The notes: generated by a model from the letters alone, not told the origin. Shown: positions 25,921-35,061, counted from the stretch's first letter. The stretch is DNA of 64,000 bases from Mycobacterium sp. E1214 (GCF_001666755.1 NZ_LZJC01000083.1:1-64000), one strand, 5' to 3'. A program made the numbers and translations.

Positions 25921-27213
25921 TCAGCCGCGCTGGGCGAGGAAGGCGACGTCGACGATTTCACCGGTGCGAATCTGCTCGGCGCCGCTGGGCACCACCACCA
26001 GGCAGTTCGCCTCGGCAAGCGTGGCGAGCAGGTGCGACGACGCGCCGGGCGCGCCACCGAGCGCCTGCACCAGGTACTCCCCGCTTTCCTGGTCGCGCAT
26101 CAGCTGGCCGCGCAGGAAGCCCTTGCGGCCCGCCACCGACGCGATCGGCGCGAGCGTGCGCGCCTGCACGATGCGGCGCATCGGCTGCCGCTTGCCCAGC
26201 GACAGCCGGATCAGCGGCCGGACCATCACCTCGAATACCACCAGGGCGCTGACCGGGTTCGCCGGCAGCAGGAAGGTGGGCACGCCCTCGCGGCCGAGCT
26301 GGCCGAAGCCCTGGATCGAACCGGGGTGCATGGCGACGCGGACCACCTCCATCTCCCCCAGGTCCGCGAGCACCGAGCGCACTGCCTCGGCCGCCGCGCC
26401 ACCGACGGCGCCGGCGATCACCACAATCTCGGCCCGATTGATCTGACCCTCGACGATGTCGCGCAGCTCCTTGGGGTCCTCGCTGACGATGCCGATGCGG
26501 TTGACCTCGGCGCCGGCGTCGCGTGCCGCGGCCGCCAGCGCGTAGGAGTTGACGTCGTAGACCTGCCCGTTGCCCGGCGTGCGGGAGATGTCGACCAGTT
26601 CCCCGCCGACCGCCATGATCGCCACCCGCGGGCGCGGATGCACCAGCACCCGCTCGCGGCCGACGGCCGCCAGCAGCCCGACCTGGGCCGCGCCGATCAC
26701 GGTGCCGGCGCGCACCGCGACGTCGCCGGGCTGGACGTCGTCGCCGGCACGCCGGACGTAGGCGCCCGACGGCGCCCCGCGGAAGATTCGCACGCGCGAC
26801 GTCCCGCCGTCCGTCCACTGCAGGGGCAGCACCGCGTCGGCGAGCGTGGGCAGCGGCGCGCCCGTGCGCACCCGCACGGCCTGGCGGGGCTGCAGGCGGC
26901 TGGGGGTGCGCGCGCCGGCCTCGATCGTGCCCATCACCGGCAGCGTCAGGCCGTCGCCCCCGTCGAGGCCGGGGCCGTCCTCGGTGACCTCGCCGAAGCC
27001 GGCGTCCTCACCCACCTCTCCGACGCCCAGCACGTCGACGCTGCGGACCGCGTAGCCGTCGATCGCGGCCTGGTCGAAGCCGGGCATCGGCCGCTCGGTC
27101 ACCACTTCCTCGGCACACAGCAGGCCCTGCGCCTCGGCGATCGCCACACGAATGGGCCGCGGAGCGACGGCGGCCGCCGTTATCCGGGTCTGCTGCTCCT
27201 CCACCGAACGCAC
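25921..27213 (-). CDS. glp: MoeA/gephyrin-like protein, probable division factor Glp
   Basis: 430 residues from GTG 27213; homologue of Rv0994 (annotated moeA1). It keeps the gephyrin domain order: MPGFDQAAIDGYAVRS near the N-terminus, a beta-domain with PGDVAVRAGTVIGAAQVGLLA, the MogA-like domain, and the C-terminal beta domain. Motifs that normally bind molybdopterin are changed. The usual SGGVSVG-type loop reads AGAVGGAAAE, and the usual MKPGKP reads MHPGSIQG. Loss of these residues argues against molybdenum insertion. It supports the Glp role described in corynebacteria, where such a protein binds FtsZ and the SepX/GlpR receptor. The nearby sepX gene fits. Confidence 0.8.
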   Translation of the reverse strand: MRSVEEQQTRITAAAVAPRPIRVAIAEAQGLLCAEEVVTERPMPGFDQAAIDGYAVRSVDVLGVGEVGEDAGFGEVTEDGPGLDGGDGLTLPVMGTIEAGARTPSRLQPRQAVRVRTGAPLPTLADAVLPLQWTDGGTSRVRIFRGAPSGAYVRRAGDDVQPGDVAVRAGTVIGAAQVGLLAAVGRERVLVHPRPRVAIMAVGGELVDISRTPGNGQVYDVNSYALAAAARDAGAEVNRIGIVSEDPKELRDIVEGQINRAEIVVIAGAVGGAAAEAVRSVLADLGEMEVVRVAMHPGSIQGFGQLGREGVPTFLLPANPVSALVVFEVMVRPLIRLSLGKRQPMRRIVQARTLAPIASVAGRKGFLRGQLMRDQESGEYLVQALGGAPGASSHLLATLAEANCLVVVPSGAEQIRTGEIVDVAFLAQRG

Positions 27214-27291
27214 AGCGAGCCTCTCTGCCCAAAATGCCCTGGCGGGCATCGCCCTTCGAACGCCCATGACGGGCCGGGCGTCACCGCCTGG

Positions 27292-28203
27292 CTACTGCTC
27301 CGCCAGGCCCAACCGCGCCACCAGCCATCGCCGTAGCTCCGGGCCGTAGTCGTCACGATCCAATGCAAAGTCAACCGCAGCCTTGAGGTAGCCGCCAGGA
27401 TTTCCCAAGTCGTGTCGAGATCCGTGGTGCACCACGACATGCACCGGGTGTCCCTCGGCGATCAGCAGCGCGACGGCGTCGGTCAGCTGCACCTCGCCGC
27501 CGGCGCCACGCTCGATGCGGCGCAGCGCGTCGAAGACGGCGCGATCCAGGATGTAGCGGCCGGCGGCGGCGAACAACGACGGGGCGTCCGCGGCGCGAGG
27601 CTTCTCCACCATGCCGTTGACCCGCAGCACGTCCGGGTTGTCGTCGCCGGGGACCGGCTCGACGTCGAACACGCCGTAGGCGCTGATCTCCTCGCGAGAG
27701 ACCTCGATGGCGCACAGCACGGTGCCGCCGTGGTGCGCCCGCACCTTAGACATCGTGTCGAGCACGCCGGTGGGCAGCACCAGGTCGTCGGGCAGCAACA
27801 CCGCGACCGCGTCCTCGTCGGCGGCCAGCCGGGACTCGACGCACCCGATGGCGTGGCCCAGGCCCAGCGGTTCGCTCTGCACCACCGACTCGACCTTGAT
27901 CAGCCGCGGCGCCCGCCGCACCTTGTCGAGCATGGCCTTCTTGCCGCGCTCCTCCAGCGTGCTCTCCAGCACCAGGTCCTCGACGAAGTGCGCGACCACC
28001 CCGTCCTTGCCCTCGGAGGTGATGATGACCAGGCGTTCGGCGCCGGCCTCGGCCGCCTCGGCGGCGACCAGCTCGATGCCGGGAGTATCGACGACCGGCA
28101 GCAACTCTTTCGGCACCGTTTTCGTCGCCGGCAGAAAGCGGGTCCCGAGGCCGGCGGCGGGCACGATCGCCGTGCGCGGAACCACCACACGTGGGGAAGA
28201 CAT
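27292..28203 (-). CDS. galU: UTP-glucose-1-phosphate uridylyltransferase
   Basis: Makes UDP-glucose for trehalose, glycogen and cell-wall glycan synthesis. 303 residues (Rv0993 has 306). Nucleotide loop AAGLGTRFLPATK near residue 16-28, PKELLPVVD for the sugar-phosphate side, LLPDDLVLP, GMVEKP, and EVQLTDAVALL with the metal Asp. The genes on the same strand downstream are glp-rimJ-sepX. The start ATG 28203 is followed by a short Arg/Val lead before the first strand. The divergent gene is 5-formyl-THF cyclo-ligase, 76 bases away. Confidence 0.95.
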   Translation of the reverse strand: MSSPRVVVPRTAIVPAAGLGTRFLPATKTVPKELLPVVDTPGIELVAAEAAEAGAERLVIITSEGKDGVVAHFVEDLVLESTLEERGKKAMLDKVRRAPRLIKVESVVQSEPLGLGHAIGCVESRLAADEDAVAVLLPDDLVLPTGVLDTMSKVRAHHGGTVLCAIEVSREEISAYGVFDVEPVPGDDNPDVLRVNGMVEKPRAADAPSLFAAAGRYILDRAVFDALRRIERGAGGEVQLTDAVALLIAEGHPVHVVVHHGSRHDLGNPGGYLKAAVDFALDRDDYGPELRRWLVARLGLAEQ

Positions 28204-28279
28204 CGTTCACACGATAACCCGCTTCCGGTCAGCCAAACCGATGTGGCACGTCGAATTCGCTGGCTGTCATGGTTAACAG

Positions 28280-28879
28280 ATGGCGACGACGAGCAAGGCG
28301 GTGCTGCGCGAGCAGCTCCTCGCGGCGCGCGGGCGCGTTGCCGACGATGTGCGGGCCGCCGAGGCCCGGCTGCTGGGCGAGCACGTGGACACCCTGAAAG
28401 CCTTTGTGCGCGGCCGCGACACCGTGTGCGCCTACGTTCCGGTGGGCACCGAGCCCGGGTCCATCGACCTTCTGGACAGGTTGCTGGCGCTCGCGGGGCG
28501 GGTGCTGCTGCCGGTCGCGCGGACGGGTCCCGACGGTGCGCCGCGGCCTCTGCGGTGGGGCGACTACCGTCCCGGGGCGCTGGTGGCCGGCCGCTGGGGG
28601 CTGCTCGAACCGCCCGCGCCCTGGCTGCCGGACACCGCGTTGGGCGAGGCGGACCTGGTGCTGCTGCCGGCGCTGGCCGTCGACCGCGCGGGGGTGCGGC
28701 TGGGCCGCGGCCGCGGGTTCTACGACCGGTCGCTGCACGCGCGCCGCGGCGCGGCGCCGCTGGTCGCGGTGGTCCGCGACGCCGAGCTCCTCGACGCGCT
28801 GCCGTCCGAACCGCACGACGTGCCGATGACCCACGCGCTAACCCCGGGGGCGGGACTGGTCGCAGTGGGTACCCCGTGA
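28280..28879 (+). CDS. 5-formyltetrahydrofolate cyclo-ligase
   Basis: ATP-dependent conversion of 5-formyl-THF to 5,10-methenyl-THF, clearing an inhibitory folate. 199 residues. The signature of the family is VRLGRGRGFYDRSL, binding the phosphates. The N-terminal KAVLREQLLAARG helix and a LLLPALAVDRAGV segment fit the Rv0992c-type protein. No ribosome site is obvious before the ATG at 28280. The next gene on the strand is ruc, with the CIRCE operator in the gap, so ruc can be transcribed separately. Confidence 0.92.
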   Translation: MATTSKAVLREQLLAARGRVADDVRAAEARLLGEHVDTLKAFVRGRDTVCAYVPVGTEPGSIDLLDRLLALAGRVLLPVARTGPDGAPRPLRWGDYRPGALVAGRWGLLEPPAPWLPDTALGEADLVLLPALAVDRAGVRLGRGRGFYDRSLHARRGAAPLVAVVRDAELLDALPSEPHDVPMTHALTPGAGLVAVGTP

Positions 28880-28912
28880 CACATCGGGAATGAGTCATGT
28901 CACGTGGCGGTT

Positions 28913-28939
28913 CTAGCACTTGAGACGCTAGAGTGCTAA
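28913..28939. promoter_or_regulatory. CIRCE element (HrcA operator) upstream of ruc
   Basis: Left half ctagcactt (28913-28921, 7 of 9 matches to the consensus ttagcactc), a 9-base spacer, and right half gagtgctaa (28931-28939, perfect). It lies 28 bases before the ruc start, so HrcA should repress ruc and release it on heat or unfolded-protein stress. Confidence 0.93.
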
Positions 28940-28967
28940 TCAGGTCACAAATCATCCGGAGGTTTTT

Positions 28968-29312
28968 GTGCCGACTTACAGCTACCAGTGCACCGAATGC
29001 GGCGACCGCTTCGACATCGTGCAGGCATTCACCGATGACGCGCTGACGACGTGCAAACGCTGCTCCGGGCGGTTGCGCAAGCGCTTCAACTCCGTGGGCG
29101 TGGTGTTCAAGGGCAGCGGTTTCTACCGGACCGACAGCCGCGAATCGGGCAAGAAGTCGGGCGCCACCAACGGCTCCTCGTCGAGCGGTGAGTCGAGTTC
29201 CAGCTCGACGGAAAAATCGAGCGAAAAGTCCGGCTCTGCCGAGAAGTCCGGCTCGAGCGACAAGTCGAGCAGCAGCAGCTCCACCGCCTCGACCGCGGCT
29301 GCCAGCAGCTAG
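28968..29312 (+). CDS. ruc: Zinc-ribbon FmdB-family redox-regulated chaperone Ruc
   Basis: 114 residues, homologue of Rv0991c. The N-terminal zinc ribbon uses Cys8, Cys11, Cys29 and Cys32. Residues 55-114 form a Ser/Lys/Glu-rich, disordered tail (repeating SSEKSG-like units). The M. tuberculosis protein is a chaperone activated by oxidation: the cysteines form disulphides, zinc is lost, and the tail holds unfolded clients for DnaK. The start is GTG 28968, behind an aggtttt ribosome site. Control by the CIRCE element just upstream agrees with this role. Confidence 0.9.
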   Translation: MPTYSYQCTECGDRFDIVQAFTDDALTTCKRCSGRLRKRFNSVGVVFKGSGFYRTDSRESGKKSGATNGSSSSGESSSSSTEKSSEKSGSAEKSGSSDKSSSSSSTASTAAASS

Positions 29313-29377
29313 CGGGTTATCCACAGCGCCGCTTGTCGGCGGCATCCTCGAGGGCCCGGCCCGCCTACCGTTGCGGG

Positions 29378-30058
29378 GTGCGCGAGTCCCCGCTCAATGC
29401 AACCTTTTTCAGCCGGCTGGTCCTCTGGGCGCGGCCGGAATGGACCAGAACCGTGCTGGCGCGCCGCGCCGCAGCGGGCGGGTTGGTGGTGCTCGCCGCG
29501 GCCGCAACGCTGCGCTCCGACCCCGCCGGGGATTACGCCGAGGTGGTGGTCGCCGACCATGACCTGCGCCCGGGAGCGGCCCTCACCGACGCCGACGTTC
29601 GACTCGAAAAGCGCTTGCTGACAACCATTCCCGACGGCGCGAGGACGGATATGGGGGTGGTGCTGGGCGCGACGCTGGCCAGCCCGACGAGGCGCGGCGA
29701 GGTACTGACCGACGTGCGCGTGCTGGGCAGCAGGTTGGCCGAGGCCGCGATCGGCTCGCAGGCGGGCGCCGGTGCGCGCATCGTGCCGCTGCACCTGGCC
29801 GACGCCGCCCTGATCGATCTGGTGCGTCCCGGCGACGTCGTCGACGTCCTGGCCGCACCGGCGTCCGGTTCTTCCGACCCCACGCCCGCCCCGCCCAAGG
29901 TGGTGGCGACCGACGCGGTGGTGGTGCTGGTGTCGACCAAGGAAAGGGTTCAGTCCGCCGACGGCGACCGCGTAGTGTTGGTTGCGCTGCCGGCCCGTGT
30001 GGCGAACACCGTGGCAGGCTCGGCGCTGGGCCAGACGGTGACCCTGACTCTGCATTGA
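29378..30058 (+). CDS. SAF/CpaB (RcpC)-domain membrane-anchored protein
   Basis: 226 residues from GTG 29378; homologue of Rv0990c. One membrane anchor near residues 30-45 (AAAGGLVVLAAAATL), then an SAF domain (about 55-120: VVVADHDLRPGAALTDADV and a ASPTRRGEVLTD strand), and a CpaB/RcpC-like domain with VPLHLADAALIDLVRPGDVVDVL. CpaB proteins help build Flp/Tad pili, but no other tad genes are here, so a pilus role is not supported. M. tuberculosis Rv0990c is reported in the heat-shock regulon together with Rv0991c; the 65-base gap to ruc would permit co-transcription. Confidence 0.8.
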   Translation: MRESPLNATFFSRLVLWARPEWTRTVLARRAAAGGLVVLAAAATLRSDPAGDYAEVVVADHDLRPGAALTDADVRLEKRLLTTIPDGARTDMGVVLGATLASPTRRGEVLTDVRVLGSRLAEAAIGSQAGAGARIVPLHLADAALIDLVRPGDVVDVLAAPASGSSDPTPAPPKVVATDAVVVLVSTKERVQSADGDRVVLVALPARVANTVAGSALGQTVTLTLH

Positions 30059-30124
30059 GCACACGGCCCCGGTGTGGCACCCGACCGGTAGCAAACTCTG
30101 TCCAGGCCCAGAAAGGACGTCCCC

Positions 30125-30586
30125 ATGCTCAAGGGATTCAAGGAGTTTCTCTCCCGGGGCAACATCGTCGACCTGTCCACCGCGGTCGTCATCGGTACCG
30201 CGTTCACCGCGCTGGTCACGCAGTTCACCGACAGCATCATCAAGCCCTTGGTCAACCGCGTCGGCGTCAACGGCAAGTCGAATCTCGGCATCCTGCGGAT
30301 CAGCATCGGCGGCGGTCAGACCATCGACTTCAACAACGTCGTGTCGGCGGCGATCAACTTCGTCATCATCGCCGCGGTGGTGTACTTCCTGGTCGTGCTG
30401 CCGTACACGACGCTGCGCAAGCGCGGCCAGGTCGAGCAGGCCGACGACGCACAGATCGTGTTGCTCAAGGAGATCCGCGACCTGCTCGCGCAGACCAACG
30501 GCGATTCGGCCGGCAAGCACGGCACCGTGGCGACGACCGCGCCGACGCCCGAGCACGGACCCCGCGCGGACGCGGAATCTCAGTGA
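30125..30586 (+). CDS. mscL: Large-conductance mechanosensitive channel
   Basis: Homopentameric channel that opens under membrane tension in hypo-osmotic shock. 153 residues (M. tuberculosis 151). An amphipathic N-terminal helix ([16 protein letters not shown]), TM1 with the gate region [14 protein letters not shown] (about 21-34), a periplasmic loop of about 40 residues, TM2 ([22 protein letters not shown]) and the cytoplasmic bundle helix ([14 protein letters not shown]). The C-terminal tail is longer than in E. coli. The ATG has GAAAGGA upstream. Confidence 0.96.
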   Translation: MLKGFKEFLSRGNIVDLSTAVVIGTAFTALVTQFTDSIIKPLVNRVGVNGKSNLGILRISIGGGQTIDFNNVVSAAINFVIIAAVVYFLVVLPYTTLRKRGQVEQADDAQIVLLKEIRDLLAQTNGDSAGKHGTVATTAPTPEHGPRADAESQ

Positions 30587-30602
30587 TCGCTACCGGCCGC
30601 GG

Positions 30603-31160
30603 TCAGATCTCGAGGCTGGACAGCTGGCCGATGATCTGGGCGGCCAACGGGTTCAGCGTCGCCATGCCGTCACGGACGGCGTAGCGCGACCCGGCCAGGT
30701 TGACCACCAGCGTGCTGCCCGAGACCCCGGCGAGGCCGCGCGACAACCCGGCGTCGATGATGCCGGCGGACAGCCCTGACGCGCGCACCGCCTCGGCGAT
30801 GCCGAGGATCTCGCGGTCGAGGATGTCGCGGGTGGCCTCCGGGGTGACGTCGCGCGGCGTGACGCCCGTCCCGCCGACCGACACCACCAGGTCCACACCG
30901 CCGATCACCGCCGTGTTGAGGGCGTTGCGGATCTCGACCTCGTCGGCCGCCACGGCCACCACGCCGTCGACGACGAACCCCGCCTCCGTCAACAGCTCGG
31001 TCACCAACGGCCCGCTGTGGTCCTCGTCCCCGTGGGCGGTGCGATCGTCGACCACCACGACCAGCGCCCGGCCGACCACCAACTCAGCACCCGTATCCAT
31101 GGGTGCCACCGTATATCCGAGCCCCGACAGCGATTCACTCAGTGGCTCTTCGACTCTCAC
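30603..31160 (-). CDS. moaB2: MoaB-like molybdopterin adenylyl-transferase-type protein
   Basis: 185 residues from GTG 31160, whose codon begins directly after the pepD TAA stop, so it is coupled to pepD. MogA/MoaB fold: VVVVDDRTAHGDEDHSG, then VDLVVSVGGTGVTPRD (the substrate-binding GGTG loop), DREILGIAEAVRASG, and GVSGSTLVVNLAG. The first ~22 residues are additional to the catalytic domain. Homologue of Rv0984, last gene of the mprA-mprB-pepD-moaB2 run. A role in envelope stress instead of cofactor synthesis is possible, but only the location suggests it. Confidence 0.88.
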   Translation of the reverse strand: MRVEEPLSESLSGLGYTVAPMDTGAELVVGRALVVVVDDRTAHGDEDHSGPLVTELLTEAGFVVDGVVAVAADEVEIRNALNTAVIGGVDLVVSVGGTGVTPRDVTPEATRDILDREILGIAEAVRASGLSAGIIDAGLSRGLAGVSGSTLVVNLAGSRYAVRDGMATLNPLAAQIIGQLSSLEI

Positions 31161-32699
31161 TTACTGATCCGCCTTCCCCAGGGTGACCGGAACGGTTCGG
31201 CTGCCACCAGCGGGATCCTGGTAGGTCAGCGAGATCTTGTCGCCGGGCGCCTTCGAGCGCACGGCCGCGACCAGCGCGTCCGCGCTGTTGATGGGGCGGT
31301 CGTCGACCTTGGTGACCACCACGTTCTTGGGCACCCCGGCGGTCGCGGCCGCCCCGCCCGTCACGACGTCGACGACCTTCGCGCCGGGCGTGCCCTTGTC
31401 GTTGGTGACCTGCACCCCGAGCGAGGCGTGCTGGGCCTTGCCGGTGGCGATCAGCTCGTCGGCGATGCGCTTGGCCTGGTCGACCGGGATCGCGAAGCCC
31501 AGGCCGATCGAACCGCTCTGGGCGTCGGGCGAATCGCCGCCCAGGGTGGCGATGGCGGAGTTGACGCCGACCAGCTGGCCGTTCATGTTGACCAGGGCGC
31601 CGCCGGAGTTACCCGGGTTGATGGCGGCGTCGGTCTGGATGGCGTCCAGGACGGTGTTCTGGTTGCCGGACTCGCCGGTCGTGGACACCGGCCGGTTCAG
31701 CGAGCTGACGATGCCCGTGGTCACCGTGCCGGACAGGCCGAGCGGCGACCCGATCGCTACGACCGGCTGCCCGACCCGCAGGTCCGACGAGGAGCCCAGC
31801 GAGATCGGCGTCAGCCCGGACATGCCCTGCACGCGGATGACCGCGATGTCACTGGTCGGGTCGGCGCCCACCACCGTGAACGGCGCGGTGCGACCGTCGG
31901 AGAACGTCACCGTGGTCTTGGGCGCTCCGCCCGGACCTCCGGGGCCGCCGGGTCCGCCCGGTCCGCCGGGGCCCCCCGGGCCGCCGGGGCCGCCCGGCCC
32001 ACCGGGCCCGCCGGGACCGCCCGGGGTGCCGGGCGCCTTCTGCGGAGGCCCCGCGGCGGTGGCGATGACGTGGTTGTTGGTCAGGATCAGCCCGTCGGCC
32101 GACAGGATGATGCCGGAGCCCTCCTCGGACTGCCGGCCCAAGTCGGTCTCGAGCATCACGACGCTGGGCACCACCTTGGCGGCCACGCCTTCGACGCTGC
32201 CCGGCGGCATGTTCGCGGCGGGGACGCTGGGCGCCGCGCCGATGGCGCGTCCACCGCCGTTGCCCGTCGGGTGGGTGCCGAGTTCGACGGCCGTCGCGGC
32301 GGCACCGCCGATGCCGGCCGAGACCACCGCGATGGCCAGCGCGCCGACCGCCAACAGCCCTGCGCGGGGCCGCTTTTGGGGTGCCGGCGGGCCGGGGATG
32401 GGGGGCATCATGCCGGGGATCGGGCCCGCGCCGGTGCCACCGGGAATGGGGCCCACCCCGGTACCGCCGGGGATGCGGCCCGGCCCGGTGCTGCTGAACG
32501 GCTCGTAGGGCTGCCGGAACTGGGAGGTCTGCGACGACGGCTGCGACCGATAGCGCCAGTCGAACTGCTGGTTGTACGGCGCCTGCGGCCCTTGGCCGTA
32601 GGGCACCGGGCCGGTCGGGCCACCCGCCGATGCCGGCGGGTTTTGCGCCGGGGGGTAGCCCTGCTGCGGCGGTGGCGAATACCTCGGGTCATTCGTCAT
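31161..32699 (-). CDS. pepD: HtrA-like serine protease PepD with a collagen-like insertion
   Basis: Membrane-anchored periplasmic protease/chaperone of the MprAB envelope-stress system. 512 residues (Rv0983 464). Cytoplasmic Pro/Gly/Gln-rich tail (1-112), one TM (about 113-136), trypsin-like domain with His210 (LTNNHV), Asp284 (PTSDIAVI) and Ser365 (NPGNSGGA), and a PDZ domain (about 412-505). Between the His and Asp motifs are eleven perfect Pro-Gly-Gly triplets (226-258), most of the extra length compared with M. tuberculosis. The insertion falls in a surface loop and does not touch the triad. The N-terminal tail also has PGGTG repeats. The start is ATG 32699. Confidence 0.95.
   Translation of the reverse strand: MTNDPRYSPPPQQGYPPAQNPPASAGGPTGPVPYGQGPQAPYNQQFDWRYRSQPSSQTSQFRQPYEPFSSTGPGRIPGGTGVGPIPGGTGAGPIPGMMPPIPGPPAPQKRPRAGLLAVGALAIAVVSAGIGGAAATAVELGTHPTGNGGGRAIGAAPSVPAANMPPGSVEGVAAKVVPSVVMLETDLGRQSEEGSGIILSADGLILTNNHVIATAAGPPQKAPGTPGGPGGPGGPGGPGGPGGPGGPGGPGGPGGPGGAPKTTVTFSDGRTAPFTVVGADPTSDIAVIRVQGMSGLTPISLGSSSDLRVGQPVVAIGSPLGLSGTVTTGIVSSLNRPVSTTGESGNQNTVLDAIQTDAAINPGNSGGALVNMNGQLVGVNSAIATLGGDSPDAQSGSIGLGFAIPVDQAKRIADELIATGKAQHASLGVQVTNDKGTPGAKVVDVVTGGAAATAGVPKNVVVTKVDDRPINSADALVAAVRSKAPGDKISLTYQDPAGGSRTVPVTLGKADQ
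31926..32024. repeat. In-frame 9-base tandem repeat coding (Pro-Gly-Gly)11 within pepD
   Basis: Eleven consecutive 9-base units on the minus strand encode Pro-Gly-Gly. Codons vary at third positions (Pro CCC/CCG; Gly GGC, GGA, GGT, GGG), so the array is not a fresh copy-number expansion but is still likely to slip. Units stay strictly in frame. Confidence 0.9.
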
Positions 32700-32792
32700 G
32701 TCGCTAAGTCGCTCTTTCCTCTATTTCGGTGATCCGGCTCGACTCGCCTCGGTTCAGGCTCGACTTGGCTCGGTTCAACAGTAGCTGCAGAC

Positions 32793-34337
32793 CTACCTTG
32801 CTCGCGCGGACTGAGAGTCCACTGAGATAACGTTCGCCGATTGCCGAGAGTTCGCTGATCGGCCATCCGATCCGACGCCTGCGTCGGTCTCGCCCGGTGC
32901 CTCGGCGGCGTCGGCCGGCGAATAGGGCTGCGCCGGCAGGGGACGGCCCGGAAGCAGCACGTAGAACGACGTGCCCGGAGGTTGGCCGCCCGGCACGGTG
33001 TCCTCGACGCGCAGCAGCCCGCCGTGGTTGAGCACCACCTTTTTCACGATGGCCAGCCCGAGGCCGGAGCCCGGCATGGCGCGCGCCGTCGTCGAGCGGT
33101 AGAAGCGTTCGAAGACCAGGCGCCGCTCGTGGGGCGGGATGCCCGGGCCGTGGTCGGCCACCACCAGCTCGGCGTGGGAGTCGTCGAGCTGGCGCATGGT
33201 CACCCCGACGCGCCCGCCCGCGGGGCTCCATTTGGCGGCGTTGTCCAACAGGTTCAGCACGGCGCGCGACAACCCGGCCGCGTCGCCGTACATCTGCCAG
33301 GGCGTCACGTCGACGTCGAAGTGAATGTCGTTGCGGCGCCGCCGGACTCGCTCGAGACTGCGGTCGACCACCTCGGACATGTCGACGGGCTCGTGGATCA
33401 CTTGTCCGGCATCGTCGCGGGTGAGGTCCACCAGATCGCCGACCAGCGTCGACAGTTCCTCGATCTGGGCGAGCACGTCGGCGCGCAGGTCCACCATCTC
33501 CTGCTCGGGCAGCCGCGGCGCGCCGGGCTCCATCGAGGCCATCAGCAGCTCGACGTTGGTGCGCAGCGACGTCAGCGGCGTGCGCAGCTCGTGCCCGGCG
33601 TCGGTGACCAGGCGGGCCTGGCGCTCCCGCGACTCGGCCAGTGCGCGCAGCATCAGGTTGAAAGCCTCGGTGAGCCTTGCCAACTCGTCGCTACCGAACA
33701 CCGGGATGGGCCGCAGGTCGTCGGTGCGGGCCACCCGCTCGGCCGCCTCCGTGAGCCGGCCCACCGGTCGCAGGCCGGCGCGGGTGACCATGCCGCCGGC
33801 CACCGCCGCGACCGCGACGCCGATCCCGCCGACGATCAGCAACACCCAGCGCAGCCGGGTCATCACCGCCTCGGTGGGCTTGAGGCTCTTGGAGATCAGC
33901 AGCGACGTGCCGTTGGGTAGGTGGATGGCCAGGATGCGCTGATCGCCGGCCGTGCGCCGGGACATGAACAGGTCGCCGTGGATCACCGCCTTCTCCGGGG
34001 GGCCGACCGGCAACGTCTGACCGGGTTGCTGCGCGGTGTAGATCGAATGCCCCGGATTGACCAGCATGGCGTTGACGTCGGAATACGCCGTGCCCTCGAT
34101 GGCTTTGCCGGGGTCGGCCGCCAGCGAACCGCTGGCGATCAGCAGCTGCGCCCGGCTCTGCAGCTGGCTGTCGATGTCGCTGTAGAGCGCGGCCGAGATC
34201 ACGGCGTAGACCGCGAATGCCATCAGCACGACGACCATGGCGACCATCGACATCGCCAGCAGCATGACCCGCCAGCGCAGCGACAGCGAACTGGTGGCGC
34301 GCAGCGGCGCCCGCTGGTGCCAGGGGAAACGGATCAT
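32793..34337 (-). CDS. mprB: Sensor histidine kinase MprB
   Basis: Membrane kinase that senses envelope stress and phosphorylates MprA. 514 residues (Rv0982 504). TM1 about 24-50, an extracytoplasmic loop about 51-162, TM2 about 163-185, HAMP (about 186-238), and a dimerisation domain whose phospho-acceptor is His249 in DAGHELRTPL, the same number as in M. tuberculosis. The ATPase has a LNLLDNAAKW N-box, DHGPGIPPHERRLVFERFYR (G1/F), and a GLGLAIVKKV G2 box. It starts 16 bases after the mprA stop. PepD is downstream in the same operon. Confidence 0.95.
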   Translation of the reverse strand: MIRFPWHQRAPLRATSSLSLRWRVMLLAMSMVAMVVVLMAFAVYAVISAALYSDIDSQLQSRAQLLIASGSLAADPGKAIEGTAYSDVNAMLVNPGHSIYTAQQPGQTLPVGPPEKAVIHGDLFMSRRTAGDQRILAIHLPNGTSLLISKSLKPTEAVMTRLRWVLLIVGGIGVAVAAVAGGMVTRAGLRPVGRLTEAAERVARTDDLRPIPVFGSDELARLTEAFNLMLRALAESRERQARLVTDAGHELRTPLTSLRTNVELLMASMEPGAPRLPEQEMVDLRADVLAQIEELSTLVGDLVDLTRDDAGQVIHEPVDMSEVVDRSLERVRRRRNDIHFDVDVTPWQMYGDAAGLSRAVLNLLDNAAKWSPAGGRVGVTMRQLDDSHAELVVADHGPGIPPHERRLVFERFYRSTTARAMPGSGLGLAIVKKVVLNHGGLLRVEDTVPGGQPPGTSFYVLLPGRPLPAQPYSPADAAEAPGETDAGVGSDGRSANSRQSANVISVDSQSARAR

Positions 34338-34353
34338 CGCCGCGGCTGCGTCC

Positions 34354-35040
34354 TCACGGGGGCGTCTCCCGCAGCACGTAGCCCACCCCGCGCACCGTGT
34401 GGATCAACCGGGGCTCGCCGTCGGCCTCGGTCTTGCGGCGCAGGTAACCGACGTAGACCTCGAGCGCGTTGCCCGACGTCGGAAAGTCGAATCCCCACAC
34501 CTCTTCGAGGATGCGGCTGCGGGTGAGCACCCGGCGCGGGTTGGCGATCAGCATCTCCAACAGCGAGAATTCGGTGCGCGTCAGGCTGATCCGGCGTTGT
34601 CCCCGGGTGACCTCCCGGGTCACCGGGTCCAGGGTCAGGTCGGAGAACTTCATCGCGACCGACTCGGCGTCGTCGTCGGGCTTGGTGCGGCGCAACAGCG
34701 CCCGCATTCGGGCCAACAGCTCTTCCAGCGCGAACGGCTTGGGCAGATAGTCGTCGGCGCCCGCGTCCAGGCCGGCGACCCGCTCGGACACCGAGTCGCG
34801 GGCGGTCAACACCAGGATCGGCAGGTCGTCGCCGGTGCTGCGCAGCTGGCGGCACACCTCGAGGCCGTCGAGCCGCGGCATCATCACGTCCAGGACGAGC
34901 GCGTCGGGCCGGTCGCTGGCGATCCTGTCGAGGGCCTCGAGCCCGTCGTTGGCCAGCTCGACCGAGTAGCCGTTGAAGGACAACGACCTGCGCAGCGACT
35001 CGCGCACCGCGCGATCGTCATCAACGACCAGTATTCGCAC
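34354..35040 (-). CDS. mprA: Response regulator MprA (OmpR family)
   Basis: 228 residues. Receiver domain: acidic pocket Asp7-Asp8, phospho-acceptor Asp51 ([10 protein letters not shown]), a VLTARDS switch and a [11 protein letters not shown]ys. The DNA-binding winged helix (about 130-228) has [22 protein letters not shown] and [12 protein letters not shown] recognition helix. Controls pepD, sigB, sigE and its own operon in M. tuberculosis. The ATG at 35040 is preceded by a pair of direct repeats that fit the MprA box. Confidence 0.96.
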   Translation of the reverse strand: MRILVVDDDRAVRESLRRSLSFNGYSVELANDGLEALDRIASDRPDALVLDVMMPRLDGLEVCRQLRSTGDDLPILVLTARDSVSERVAGLDAGADDYLPKPFALEELLARMRALLRRTKPDDDAESVAMKFSDLTLDPVTREVTRGQRRISLTRTEFSLLEMLIANPRRVLTRSRILEEVWGFDFPTSGNALEVYVGYLRRKTEADGEPRLIHTVRGVGYVLRETPP

Positions 35041-35061
35041 AGACCCTAGTTTCGTCCCAGC

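Noticed and set aside
29378..30058. Part of a Tad pilus system (CpaB)
   Set aside because: The domain is CpaB-like, but no other tad/flp genes are in the window.
31926..32024. CRISPR-like or PE_PGRS-like array
   Set aside because: Units are 9-base coding repeats inside pepD with no spacers; PE_PGRS proteins have GGAGGX, not PGG, and a PE domain is missing.
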